A program made the position numbers and the translations under genes. The notes under the pieces were generated by a model. That model searched no databases. It was not told the origin of the DNA and was given only the letters and a program-made list of their open reading frames with translations. This document shows, piece after piece, positions 9,273-17,593 of a DNA stretch of 64,000 nt. The stretch lies in the NCBI RefSeq assembly GCF_913566895.1, contig NZ_CAJYCN010000008.1, forward strand, positions 62,001 to 126,000. The letters are read 5' to 3'. How positions within the stretch are numbered: the first letter of the stretch is position 1; each line of letters starts with the position of its first letter. Origin of the DNA: Listeria ilorinensis. Its GTDB lineage: Bacteria; Bacillota; Bacilli; Lactobacillales; Listeriaceae.

Positions 9273-10226
9273 CTAGTAAACGGAATGAAGAGGAGCTTCC
9301 CCGCGCAAGACTGCTTCAATATTCAAAACAGCGATCTCACCCATCTTTTCGCGTGTCTCCACGGTTGCATTGCCAATATGCGGTGTCAAAACGACATTTT
9401 GGAGTTCACGCAATTTGGCACTCAGTTTTGGTTCAAATTCAAACACATCTAGAGCAGCGCCACTGATAATATGCTTTTCGAGCGCATCCACTAAATCAAC
9501 TTCATTGATGACGGGCCCTCTAGCAGCATTAATCAAAAAGGCGGTGGGCTTCATCTGGGCAATCGTCGTCCGATCAAACAAGTGTTTCAATTCAGCACTG
9601 TAAGCCGCATGGATCGAAATCACATCACTTGTTTGGATCAATTCTTCCTGCGTAACAAACGTTGCCCCTACCGTATCTGCTTCTGGTTTAGGCTGGTGAC
9701 CGGAATAAAGAATCTTCATTCCGAAAGCAGTCGCTCGTTTGGCTACTGCCAGTCCGATCCGCCCTAACCCAATGATACCTAGTGTTTTCCCGTAAAGCTC
9801 ACGACCTAGGAAAAAGGTTGGTGCCCAGCCTGTAAACTCTTCCGGCGATTCACGAAGTAACTGATCACCTTCTGGAATCCGTCGCATAATACTTAAAATC
9901 AAGCCGAGTGTCAGTTCAGCCGTAGCTTCCGTTGACACATCCGGTGTATTCGTGACCGCGACGCCACGTGCTTTTGCTTCTTGCACATCGATGTTATCAA
10001 AACCAGCACCCACATTGGCAACAATTTCAAGCTGTGTTGCCTTTTCGATCACCTGCTTTGTGACAGGTGTTGAAAGCGGGCAAATCAGGGCATGCGCATC
10101 TTGCAGCCCCTCAATCAATGCCGCCTCTGTAATGGGCTCAGTCCCTTGATAAAAAACAGCCCCTAAGTCTTGCAATCGTTTTTCTGTTTTTGGCAAAAGC
10201 TTGCCTGCCACAAAAATTTTCTTCAT
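9273..10226 (-). CDS. D-isomer-specific 2-hydroxyacid dehydrogenase
   Basis: 317 residues. The nucleotide-binding GLGRIG is at 153-158 inside KTLGIIGLGRIGLAVAK. NAARGP carries the catalytic Arg, and LTPHIGNAT near residue 283 the catalytic His. This is the glyoxylate/hydroxypyruvate reductase-like branch, which reduces 2-keto acids with NAD(P)H. The substrate cannot be fixed from the sequence. It lacks the ACT domain of biosynthetic SerA. It lies 14 bases downstream of the carbonic anhydrase gene and is probably co-transcribed with it. Confidence 0.85.
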   Translation of the reverse strand: MKKIFVAGKLLPKTEKRLQDLGAVFYQGTEPITEAALIEGLQDAHALICPLSTPVTKQVIEKATQLEIVANVGAGFDNIDVQEAKARGVAVTNTPDVSTEATAELTLGLILSIMRRIPEGDQLLRESPEEFTGWAPTFFLGRELYGKTLGIIGLGRIGLAVAKRATAFGMKILYSGHQPKPEADTVGATFVTQEELIQTSDVISIHAAYSAELKHLFDRTTIAQMKPTAFLINAARGPVINEVDLVDALEKHIISGAALDVFEFEPKLSAKLRELQNVVLTPHIGNATVETREKMGEIAVLNIEAVLRGEAPLHSVY

Positions 10227-10240
10227 GTCGATTTATTCTC

Positions 10241-10942
10241 CTAGCTGTAAAAGCTGATTTCACGGCCATTAAGCGGTTGTATCGGCCGGTTCGTCTCGCC
10301 AATCACGGTATCCAGTTTTTCCAGATCCGCCCCACCGATAGCGACCGCCTCTTTTAAAATGACCCATTTGACCCCTTCCACAGTGGGTGGGGTTGTCAGC
10401 GAACCTTGATAGGTATAAAAAGCTTTTTTCTTTGGCAAAAACTGCGCCACCTCCAGTGAGATCGAGCGTTCCGTGTCAAAGTCGACAAATACTTCTTGAA
10501 AATAACGTGGCAATTCACCAAGTGCCGCTTGGCTGTTCTGATCGACATGCATCCAGACGGCCAGTACCAGCTTGTCGCCCTGCCTATTTTCATGAACAAA
10601 ATGCCATTCGATATCGAACTTTTCCCCATTCAACAGATGTTCACTTGGAATATGTGCGTGAAATGCAACTAACGTGTATTTTTCCTCATTATACATTAAA
10701 TACTGCGTGTTTTCGAGCGGAAACAAATGAACGGAATTCTCGATCCGCTTGACGGTATACGTCATTTTTTCATAATAAAATTGCAATAATTCCCCATGAT
10801 ATTTGGCCACATGTTCTAGTTGTAGATCAATAGGTGATTGAGCCGTTCCTTCCTTTGCAACCGCAAATTCTGGACAAATGGTACCCCAGTTTTCGGGGCC
10901 GGTCTCACCATGATAAGACCAGCTAACATTAACAGCTGGCAT
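10241..10942 (-). CDS. Alpha-class carbonic anhydrase without signal peptide
   Basis: 233 residues. The three zinc-binding histidines of the alpha class are present: His95 and His97 in FHAH and His114 in EWHFVH. The active-site SLTTPP segment is near 181-186, and the opening WSYHGETGPENWG is typical. The enzyme interconverts CO2 and bicarbonate. Most bacterial alpha-class enzymes are exported, but here the first 30 residues are not hydrophobic, so a cytosolic location is inferred. ATG with AAGGGGGA seven bases upstream; the promoter is at 10975-11003. Confidence 0.92.
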   Translation of the reverse strand: MPAVNVSWSYHGETGPENWGTICPEFAVAKEGTAQSPIDLQLEHVAKYHGELLQFYYEKMTYTVKRIENSVHLFPLENTQYLMYNEEKYTLVAFHAHIPSEHLLNGEKFDIEWHFVHENRQGDKLVLAVWMHVDQNSQAALGELPRYFQEVFVDFDTERSISLEVAQFLPKKKAFYTYQGSLTTPPTVEGVKWVILKEAVAIGGADLEKLDTVIGETNRPIQPLNGREISFYS

Positions 10943-11379
10943 CTACAAGTCCCCCTTTGATTGACATTACAAACATTTTAGCCGAGCAAGAGGACACGTG
11001 CAAACATTGTGCCTGATTCAGTCAAATCTGACATGTAGGCATGATGAGTAAAACCTTGCTGAGTTTTGATTTTTGCTTATGTTAGACCATACTTTTGAAT
11101 GTATGGATGGACTCTCGGAAAATTTTCAATAAGTATTTGAATTTCGCTCTTTTCAAAATTTCTTCTCTTAACTGAGCCTATTCAAGAATTTGCAAACATT
11201 CCTATTAGATTCCATATTTGCGCCTAATCATTCTTTTTGCAGGACGAGTGACCATATGCTCTGTTCGATTTTGCAGAGACTCCTCAAAAAAAGCGCCAAA
11301 AGAAACATCTCTTTCAGCTCTCTGTAGTGATTAAGCCTCATTGCTTCTTTCCGAATAGATTCCCTCCGCTCCTATTTTT
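10943..11379. other. 437-base gap: promoter of the carbonic anhydrase, otherwise no supported gene
   Basis: Apart from the promoter at 10975-11003 nothing convincing is seen. On the minus strand a 41-codon open stretch reads ...FGAFFEESLQNR... and ends RRKYGI. It has no start or ribosome site that I trust, and may be the remnant of a decayed gene or chance. Confidence 0.5.
10975..11003 (-). promoter_or_regulatory. Sigma-A promoter of the carbonic anhydrase operon
   Basis: TTGCAC and TAAAAT are spaced by exactly 17 bases on the minus strand, 32 bases before the ATG. Confidence 0.75.
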
Positions 11380-12324
11380 TCACTCTTTAAAAACAATTAT
11401 TTTTTTCCCAATATTACTTTCTGTCTGGAAATCAAGATGCGCCTGCTGAATGCCTTCCAATTCAAATGGATATATCTTATCTACCCGAATATCCAACTTT
11501 CCTTGCTCATAAAGCTTGATCGCGTATTCCCATTCTTCTAAAGAAATGAAGCCCATGGTATAGTGAGCGGAAATACCAAGCTGTGTTACTTTTTCTTGAT
11601 CTGGAACAGCATTGACAGTTGTAATACGTCCCCCTTTTTTAACCACTTGATAACTTTTGTCAAGGGTTTTGGGGCCAGTCAGATTGACTACCAAATCCAC
11701 CTCTGATACCAATTGCGTGAAATCCTGTGTCTGATAGTCAATGATCTCATCAGCGCCAAGAGATTCCATATAATCACGCTGGTTTGCTGAACCCGTTGCA
11801 ATCACATATGCACCCACGTTTTTTGCCAATTGAACGGCTTTTGATCCTACACCTCCAGCACCACCATGAATAAGCACTTTCTGTCCTTCCTTCAGTTGAC
11901 CGTCACGAATGGTCGCGGCCCAAGCTGTTGCCAGCCCAAGATAGAGACCGCCCAGTGGGACCAGATCTAAATTTTTAGGAACAACGGCAATATTATCAGC
12001 TTCATCTGCTAAAATATAGGCCATATAAGTATTCATGAGGGAAAATCCTGCTACATGATCGCCAATCTTAAAGCGTGTTACGTCACTTCCAACAGCTGTT
12101 ATCACACCTGAAAAATCCTGACCGAGTGAATGAGGAAGTGGCGGAAACAAGTCTTTGGGCATGGTTGGTGCCGGACCATGTGAACGGATGACGATATCTG
12201 GATCATTCACACCAATTGCCACTGTCTTGATAACAATTTGATTGGCTGCTGGTTTTGGAATATCAGCTTCTACTATCTTCATGACATCTACAGTTCCATA
12301 ATGATTCAACATCATTTTTTTCAT
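11380..12324 (-). CDS. Zinc-independent quinone oxidoreductase-like MDR enzyme
   Basis: 314 residues of the medium-chain dehydrogenase/reductase fold, NADPH:quinone reductase branch. It has the GroES-like N-half (VNDPDIVIRSHG, LGQDFSGVITAVGSD) and the nucleotide-binding LIHGGAGGVGSKAVQLAK. Zinc ligands are absent. The ATG at 12324 is chosen because GAAGG lies seven bases upstream; the longer reading from 12390 crosses the promoter region. The HxlR regulator gene is immediately upstream, and a palindromic operator overlaps this gene's promoter. That suggests induction by quinones or other electrophiles and use of NADPH to reduce them. Confidence 0.87.
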   Translation of the reverse strand: MKKMMLNHYGTVDVMKIVEADIPKPAANQIVIKTVAIGVNDPDIVIRSHGPAPTMPKDLFPPLPHSLGQDFSGVITAVGSDVTRFKIGDHVAGFSLMNTYMAYILADEADNIAVVPKNLDLVPLGGLYLGLATAWAATIRDGQLKEGQKVLIHGGAGGVGSKAVQLAKNVGAYVIATGSANQRDYMESLGADEIIDYQTQDFTQLVSEVDLVVNLTGPKTLDKSYQVVKKGGRITTVNAVPDQEKVTQLGISAHYTMGFISLEEWEYAIKLYEQGKLDIRVDKIYPFELEGIQQAHLDFQTESNIGKKIIVFKE

Positions 12325-12395
12325 CAAATTACCTTCTTTCTTAAGAATGATCTTATTATGCCCTCTTACTATAATTTTGAAAAGTACCATATTTT

Positions 12396-12432
12396 AAGAT
12401 AGATACTATCTTTTTTGATAGAATAAAGTCAA
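12396..12432 (-). promoter_or_regulatory. Promoter and HxlR-type operator of the oxidoreductase
   Basis: On the minus strand TTGACT (12427-12432) and TAGTAT (12403-12408) are spaced by 18 bases. A perfect 7-3-7 inverted repeat, AAGATAGTATCTATCTT (12396-12412), covers the -10. An overlapping repeat CTATC-N6-GATAG (12406-12421) fills the spacer. This placement suits repression by the HxlR protein encoded next door. Confidence 0.7.
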
Positions 12433-12443
12433 TAAGGTGTTTG

Positions 12444-12478
12444 AAAAAAATAAACCCTTGAAAAAAATTCAAGGGTTT
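12444..12478 (-). terminator. Terminator of the HxlR regulator gene
   Basis: AAACCCTTGAA (12452-12462) pairs with TTCAAGGGTTT (12468-12478) and is followed by a T7 run on the minus strand. Confidence 0.85.
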
Positions 12479-12483
12479 AGATG

Positions 12484-12819
12484 CTATGATTTTTCTAACT
12501 CATATGTGTAAGCAAATGTTTCTAAAGCGTCTAGGACAGGCATGAATTTGCCTCCCATCTCAGTCAAAGAATATTCGACCTTTGGTGGTACTTGTGGATA
12601 GACTTCCCGGTGGATCAATCCATAACTTTCAAGCATGCGGAGTTCCTTTGTCAAGTTGGCTTGGGTAACCATTGGCATTTTACGGCTCAACTCTCCAAAA
12701 CGAAGCGTTTCATGGCGTAAGAAAGATAAAATCACCATTGTCCACTTACCATGTACGATTTTTTGAACTCCTGCGACTGGACACTCTTTGAATATTTCAT
12801 TTTTGTCAATCTGTGGCAT
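12484..12819 (-). CDS. HxlR-family redox-responsive regulator
   Basis: 111 residues, a winged-helix HxlR protein (HGKWTMVILSFL, LRFGELSRKMP, LTKELRMLESYGLI). A single cysteine, Cys13 in KECPV, occupies the position of the N-terminal sensing cysteine of HypR, YodB and CatR, which respond to disulfide stress and quinones by thiol chemistry. The ATG at 12819 is preferred over the GTG at 12825 because GGAG is ten bases upstream of it. The extended -10 TGGTATGAT at 12850-12858 is the likely promoter. Its target is inferred to be the adjacent oxidoreductase. Confidence 0.85.
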   Translation of the reverse strand: MPQIDKNEIFKECPVAGVQKIVHGKWTMVILSFLRHETLRFGELSRKMPMVTQANLTKELRMLESYGLIHREVYPQVPPKVEYSLTEMGGKFMPVLDALETFAYTYELEKS

Positions 12820-12849
12820 AAGCACATCACTCCCATATTACTTGACTCT

Positions 12850-12858
12850 ATCATACCA
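12850..12858 (-). promoter_or_regulatory. Extended -10 promoter of the HxlR gene
   Basis: TGGTATGAT on the minus strand, about 30 bases before the start. The -35 is poor. Confidence 0.5.
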
Positions 12859-13052
12859 CATTTGCCATTTATACATAATCACAAAAACATAGTGGATAAA
12901 AGGATTCGCTTCTAATCTCAAACGATACGTGAAACAGACACGAACAAATTTCAACCCATTATCTGCTGTTTTTTCAAAGCATGATCTCTATTTAAATGAA
13001 AATATGTCACTGATCAGTTGAAATCTGTTATACGATTTAAAATAGTTTCCCA

Positions 13053-14132
13053 TCATTTCCGGTACATCTTAAATTCTAAAAACAACTCATTATAATGCGA
13101 CAACATCCGTTTACCCAGATTATCATAGACTTCCAAATTATCGAGCTCATTCATATCCGGATAAAAGCGTTCATCATTTTGAACTTCTTTCGGCAAGAGT
13201 TTCTTTGCTCTCATGTTGGGCGTTGCATAACCGACATATTCTGCATTGATCGCCGCATTCTCAGGATCCAGCATAAAATTAATGAACTGATGCGCCCCGT
13301 CTACATTTTTTGCGGTCTTTGGAATCACCATATTGTCAAACCATAGATTCGAGCCGTCTTTTGGAATCACATATTCAAGGTCCTCATTTTCACTGAGCAT
13401 CTCACTCGCTTCACCGGAAAAAGTAACCGCCACACCCGCTTCATTATCTGCCATTAACAATTTGATTTCATCACCAACAATGGCCTTGACATTGGGCGTC
13501 ATCTTTTTCAACTTGGTGAGAGCCTGCTGCAGGTGGGCTTCATTCGTATCATTCAGTGAGTAGCCCAGACTGTTCAGCCCTAGCCCCATCACTTCCCGTG
13601 CTCCGTCGATCAGCAGAATCTGATTTTTTAGCGCCGGATCCCAAAGCGAATCCCATGTGTCAAATGTTTTATCTGGGAACATCTCTTTATTATAAATAAT
13701 CCCAAGAGTTCCCCAAAAATAAGGAATCGAATATTGATTGCCCTCATCAAATGAAAGATTCATAAACTCAGGATCTATATATTTTTCATTCGGTAGCTTG
13801 CTGTGATCGAGCGGAATCAAAAGATCTTCCTCTTTCATTTTATTGATTGCATAGTCACTCGGCACGGCAATATCAAATGTAGTTCCACCCTGCTCGATCT
13901 TTGTCATCATGGCTTCATTGGAATCGAATGTCTGGTAAATGACTTTGATTCCCGTCTCTTTTTCAAATTTTGTAATCAGTGAAGGGTCAATATAATCGCC
14001 CCAGTTATAAATCGTCAACGTATTACTGCTCTTGCCAGAGTAACCCTCTGCCCGGTTCATTCCAGCAGCAAGTGCCATCATCAACGCCGCCGCAACCAAA
14101 ACTGGAATGAAAATCTTTAAAAGTGGCTTCAT
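13053..14132 (-). CDS. potD: Spermidine/putrescine ABC transporter, substrate-binding protein
   Basis: 359 residues. After a hydrophobic N-terminal segment (about 5-24) the mature part starts TLTIYNWGDYIDPSLITKFE, the hallmark of PotD/PotF proteins, and continues with acidic and aromatic ligand-binding residues (VPSDYAINKM, YFWGTLGIIYN, WDSLWDP). It captures polyamines outside the membrane for PotBC. There is no cysteine near the signal region, so no lipobox: the protein is either held by an uncleaved signal anchor or released by signal peptidase I. The ATG overlaps the potC stop by four bases, so the two are translationally coupled. Confidence 0.93.
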   Translation of the reverse strand: MKPLLKIFIPVLVAAALMMALAAGMNRAEGYSGKSSNTLTIYNWGDYIDPSLITKFEKETGIKVIYQTFDSNEAMMTKIEQGGTTFDIAVPSDYAINKMKEEDLLIPLDHSKLPNEKYIDPEFMNLSFDEGNQYSIPYFWGTLGIIYNKEMFPDKTFDTWDSLWDPALKNQILLIDGAREVMGLGLNSLGYSLNDTNEAHLQQALTKLKKMTPNVKAIVGDEIKLLMADNEAGVAVTFSGEASEMLSENEDLEYVIPKDGSNLWFDNMVIPKTAKNVDGAHQFINFMLDPENAAINAEYVGYATPNMRAKKLLPKEVQNDERFYPDMNELDNLEVYDNLGKRMLSHYNELFLEFKMYRK

Positions 14133-14935
14133 TCTTTTGTCGCCCCCGATCGCAAGGTTTTCGTGTTATTTTTACGATTAATAAAGTAATAACCGATCAC
14201 AAGTACAATCGTAAATAGGAAAATCAATGTCGACAAGGCGTTGATAGATAGGGAGATCCCCTGCCGTGCCCTTGAATAAATCTCGACTGACAATGTTGAA
14301 AAACCATTCCCCGTCACAAAGAAAGTAACTGCAAAATCATCCAGTGAATAAGTTAATGCCATAAAGAACCCAGCCAAAATACCTGGTGTGATATACGGCA
14401 GGATTACTTTCGACAAAACATTCCACTGGCTGGCCCCAAGGTCTCTAGCCGCATCGATCAGTGTCGGACTCATTTCCTGCAATTTGGGCAACACCATGAG
14501 TACAACAATTGGAATACTGAAAGCAATATGTGAAACAAGTACCGATATAAAGCCCAGTTTCACGCCTAAGATCGTAAAGAAAATCAGGAAACTAGCGCCA
14601 ATAATCACATCTGGACTTACAATCAGCACATTATTCAAGCTGAGAAGAGAATTTTTCGCAAAAGGACGCGGCATAAATTTGATCGCTAGCGCTCCACAAA
14701 CGCCGATAATTGTCGCTACCACTGAGCTGAAAAGAGCGATCACAAATGTGTTAAGAACAATAATTAACAGCCGGGTATCTTGAAAGACTTCTTTGTAATA
14801 ATCAAGCGTGAAACCTTTAAAACCATGCATTGTCCCGCCCGAATTAAAAGAATAGAACATCAAATAGAAGATCGGTGCATACAGTAAAAAAAAGACGATC
14901 ACTAAATAGATATTGCCCCAGTTTCTTTTTTTCAT
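14129..14935 (-). CDS. potC: Spermidine/putrescine ABC transporter permease
   Basis: 268 residues with six membrane helices and the EAA loop DAARDLGASQWNVLSKVILP, which docks on the PotA ATPase. Together with PotB it forms the transmembrane channel. It overlaps potB by four bases upstream and potD by four bases downstream, a tightly coupled operon. Confidence 0.95.
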   Translation of the reverse strand: MKKRNWGNIYLVIVFFLLYAPIFYLMFYSFNSGGTMHGFKGFTLDYYKEVFQDTRLLIIVLNTFVIALFSSVVATIIGVCGALAIKFMPRPFAKNSLLSLNNVLIVSPDVIIGASFLIFFTILGVKLGFISVLVSHIAFSIPIVVLMVLPKLQEMSPTLIDAARDLGASQWNVLSKVILPYITPGILAGFFMALTYSLDDFAVTFFVTGNGFSTLSVEIYSRARQGISLSINALSTLIFLFTIVLVIGYYFINRKNNTKTLRSGATKE

Positions 14936-15741
14936 TTACGCGCACCCCGCTTTCTTTTTGTACCGGTCAGGAACATAATCAGGATCATTGCGATAATCAG
15001 AAATACGCCGATCGTTGAACCCATCCCCCAGTCCTGTGTCACAAGAAAATGTTCCTCAATGGCTGTCCCCAGGGTGATCACTCGATTTCCTGCAATCAGA
15101 CGCGTAATCATAAACAAGGAAAGTGCTGGAATGAAGACTGCCTGACACCCTGCTTTGACCCCATCTAATGTGAGCGGAAAAATCACCCGGCGAAATGTGA
15201 TCATACTGGAAGCGCCCAAATCCCGCGAAGCCTGTACAAGCGATGGATTGATTTCTTCGATCGCATTATAAATGGGTAAAATCATAAAAGGGATAAAAAT
15301 ATACGTTGAAACAAATAAAAAACTAAAATCGGTAAACAAGATCTGTTTTGTCCCGATCCCAATAAATTCTAAAAACTGATTAGCTGCTCCATACGTACCG
15401 AAAATGCCAATAAACGCATAGGCTTTTAGCAATAAGTTGATCCATGTTGGCAAAATAATCAACAAAAGAAAAAGCTGTTTATGTTTGAGCTTTGTCAGCA
15501 GGTAAGCCGTTGGATAGGAAATCAGCAAGGTGAACACCGTAATCAGAAACGCATACCAAAAAGAACTCAACGTCATTTTCATATAAACAGGCGTAAAAAA
15601 GTTCTGATAGTTCGCAAGGGTTAGCTGCCCATCCACATCAAAAAAAGAGTAATAAACGATCAAGAGAATCGGCGCGATGACAAATAACAAAATCCAAAAA
15701 CAATACGGAATCAGATAAAAATTACGCGCTCTTCTTGTCAT
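14932..15741 (-). CDS. potB: Spermidine/putrescine ABC transporter permease
   Basis: 269 residues with six membrane helices and the EAA loop [20 protein letters not shown]. It is the partner permease of PotC. The start overlaps the potA stop by four bases, and the stop overlaps the potC start by four. Confidence 0.95.
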   Translation of the reverse strand: MTRRARNFYLIPYCFWILLFVIAPILLIVYYSFFDVDGQLTLANYQNFFTPVYMKMTLSSFWYAFLITVFTLLISYPTAYLLTKLKHKQLFLLLIILPTWINLLLKAYAFIGIFGTYGAANQFLEFIGIGTKQILFTDFSFLFVSTYIFIPFMILPIYNAIEEINPSLVQASRDLGASSMITFRRVIFPLTLDGVKAGCQAVFIPALSLFMITRLIAGNRVITLGTAIEEHFLVTQDWGMGSTIGVFLIIAMILIMFLTGTKRKRGARK

Positions 15742-16835
15742 GATGTCGCCTCGTCATAGCTTTCCAACCGCTTATCAAATTCTTCTTCTGTTTCGCCGAG
15801 CCTCATGACATGAATCGCTTCAGGGTCGAATGCTAGCCCCAATTCATCCCCTATCTTGGCTTTTTTGGTAGTATGAACTAGCCACTCATTGCCATCCACA
15901 TCGATACAGCCAATTTCATAATGTACCCCACGGAACAACATCCAGTCGACCGTCACTTGCAGTTTACCTTTTTCAGCTGTTGTAATTTCAAGATCTTCCG
16001 GTCTGATCACGATCTCCACAATCTCACTAGAATTGAAACCCTGATCGACACATTCAAACCGCCGACCAACAAATTCCACTTCGAAATCTTGAATCATTTT
16101 ACCTGATACAATGTTCGATTCGCCGATAAAATCCGCCACAAATCGGTTAATCGGTTCATCATAAATATCAATTGGTGTCCCGCTTTGCTGGATCTCCCCC
16201 TTGTTGAGCACAAAAATTTCATCACTCATTGCCAGAGCCTCTTCCTGATCATGCGTCACAAAAATAAATGTGATGCCCAAACGGCGCTGTAAATCGCGTA
16301 GTTCATATTGCATTTCCGTGCGCAACTTGAGGTCGAGCGCCGATAGTGGCTCATCAAGCAAAATTACTTCCGGCTCATTAACAATCGCTCGTGCAATCGC
16401 GACACGCTGTCTTTGTCCGCCTGACATTTCACTGATTTCCCTTTTCTCATAGCCTGATAAGTTGACAAATCGAAGTGCTTCTTTGACTTTTTCTTCAATC
16501 ACGTTTTTCTTCATTTTTCTGATTCGTAGACCAAATGCCACATTTTCAAAAACATTAAGATGTGGAAAAAGCGCATAATCTTGAAACACTGTATTGACCG
16601 GTCGTTTATTCGCCGGTACCTGATTGATTTTTTTGTCATTCAGATAGATCGCACCCTCTGTTGCCTCCAAAAAACCAGCAATCAGACGGAGAATCGTAGT
16701 TTTCCCGCAGCCAGATGGCCCGAGTAGTGTATAGAATTTCCCTTTCTCTATTTCAAAACTCACGTGATCCAGCACTGGCGGATCATCGTCGAATTGCTTG
16801 GTAACATTTTCAAAACGAATAATTGTTTCCGGCAA
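15738..16835 (-). CDS. potA: Spermidine/putrescine ABC transporter ATPase
   Basis: 365 residues. Walker A GPSGCGKT is at 39-46, the signature is MSGGQRQR (a Met in the usual Leu position), and Walker B is VILLDEP. A C-terminal TOBE-like regulatory domain covers about 240-350. It powers polyamine import by PotBC. It is followed by a four-base overlap with potB and preceded by the regulator gene 15 bases upstream. Confidence 0.95.
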   Translation of the reverse strand: MPETIIRFENVTKQFDDDPPVLDHVSFEIEKGKFYTLLGPSGCGKTTILRLIAGFLEATEGAIYLNDKKINQVPANKRPVNTVFQDYALFPHLNVFENVAFGLRIRKMKKNVIEEKVKEALRFVNLSGYEKREISEMSGGQRQRVAIARAIVNEPEVILLDEPLSALDLKLRTEMQYELRDLQRRLGITFIFVTHDQEEALAMSDEIFVLNKGEIQQSGTPIDIYDEPINRFVADFIGESNIVSGKMIQDFEVEFVGRRFECVDQGFNSSEIVEIVIRPEDLEITTAEKGKLQVTVDWMLFRGVHYEIGCIDVDGNEWLVHTTKKAKIGDELGLAFDPEAIHVMRLGETEEEFDKRLESYDEATS

Positions 16836-16850
16836 AAGTTTCGCCTCCCT

Positions 16851-17393
16851 TTATAAATAAGAATCGGTTGCCACCAAAATAAATTTCACTGGTGCATCCG
16901 TCAAATTTTTCAACTGATGTGCTTCATACGCTGTAAAATAAACAGCCTCCCGTGCCTCAGCCTGATAATCCTGTTCTCCTAGAGTCACTGTTAGCGTGCC
17001 TTCCAGTACGTAGGCAAAAGTTTCTGCAAGGGACGGTTCAAACGACTTGAAGCAGGCAAACGGCGCAATCTCTACAAATACTGGTTCCATCTCCTGTTCA
17101 TTTGATTCTGGCACTAGCCAGGTAATCTGATAGCCTTTTTCCTCGTCCTCATAAAATGTATGTTCCGCAGCCCCATAAACGACTTTTTGCGTATTATCAT
17201 CTTCATCAAAAAAATCTTTTGGCTTGATACCTAAAACTTCCAAAAGAGCAAACAGCGTTTCAATCGACGGCGAGCTGAGATTCCGCTCAAGTTGTGAGAT
17301 ATATCCTTTTGAGAGATCCGTTCTCTCGCCTAGTTCTTCTTGTGTCAGATTCTTACTTAAACGTAGATTCTTGATTCGGTTCCCAATATCCAT
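16851..17393 (-). CDS. XRE-cupin regulator of the pot operon
   Basis: 180 residues: an N-terminal helix-turn-helix of the HTH_3/XRE type (about 6-60, LTQEELGERTDLSKGYISQLE) and a C-terminal cupin (about 100-175). This is the PuuR-like design in which the cupin senses a small molecule. As the first gene of the potABCD operon it is very likely a polyamine-responsive autoregulator. The tandem 17-base palindromes at 17413-17460 in its leader are its probable sites. ATG with AAAGGG upstream. Confidence 0.88.
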   Translation of the reverse strand: MDIGNRIKNLRLSKNLTQEELGERTDLSKGYISQLERNLSSPSIETLFALLEVLGIKPKDFFDEDDNTQKVVYGAAEHTFYEDEEKGYQITWLVPESNEQEMEPVFVEIAPFACFKSFEPSLAETFAYVLEGTLTVTLGEQDYQAEAREAVYFTAYEAHQLKNLTDAPVKFILVATDSYL

Positions 17394-17412
17394 TGCTTTA
17401 CCCTTTCTCCCA

Positions 17413-17460
17413 GTTTAGTAATGGTAAACCTATAAGTACACTTGTTTAGTAAAATTAAAC
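17413..17460. promoter_or_regulatory. Tandem operators in the pot operon leader
   Basis: GTTTAGTAATGGTAAAC (17413-17429) and GTTTAGTAAAATTAAAC (17444-17460) share the pattern GTTTAGTAA-N3-TAAAC and lie 31 bases apart, about three helical turns. A further GTTTA half-site is at 17466-17470. They lie downstream of the promoter, so bound protein would block elongation. Confidence 0.65.
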
Positions 17461-17485
17461 TCCAGGTTTACTCAAAGCAAGCATC

Positions 17486-17514
17486 ATTATACAATATTCT
17501 CTTATCGACTTCAA
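17486..17514 (-). promoter_or_regulatory. Sigma-A promoter of the pot operon
   Basis: TTGAAG and TATAAT are separated by 17 bases on the minus strand, giving a leader of about 85 bases that contains the tandem operators. Confidence 0.8.
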
Positions 17515-17545
17515 GAGGCTCTTACGAATTTTTTTTACAAACCGT

Positions 17546-17587
17546 AAAAAACCGCAGCAGCTCGGGTTTTCCCGGCTACTGCGGTTT
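17546..17587 (-). terminator. Terminator of the antiporter gene
   Basis: AAACCGCAGCAGCTCGGG (17549-17566) pairs with CCCGGCTACTGCGGTTT (17571-17587), with a T-run following on the minus strand. Confidence 0.85.
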
Positions 17588-17593
17588 GATCAT

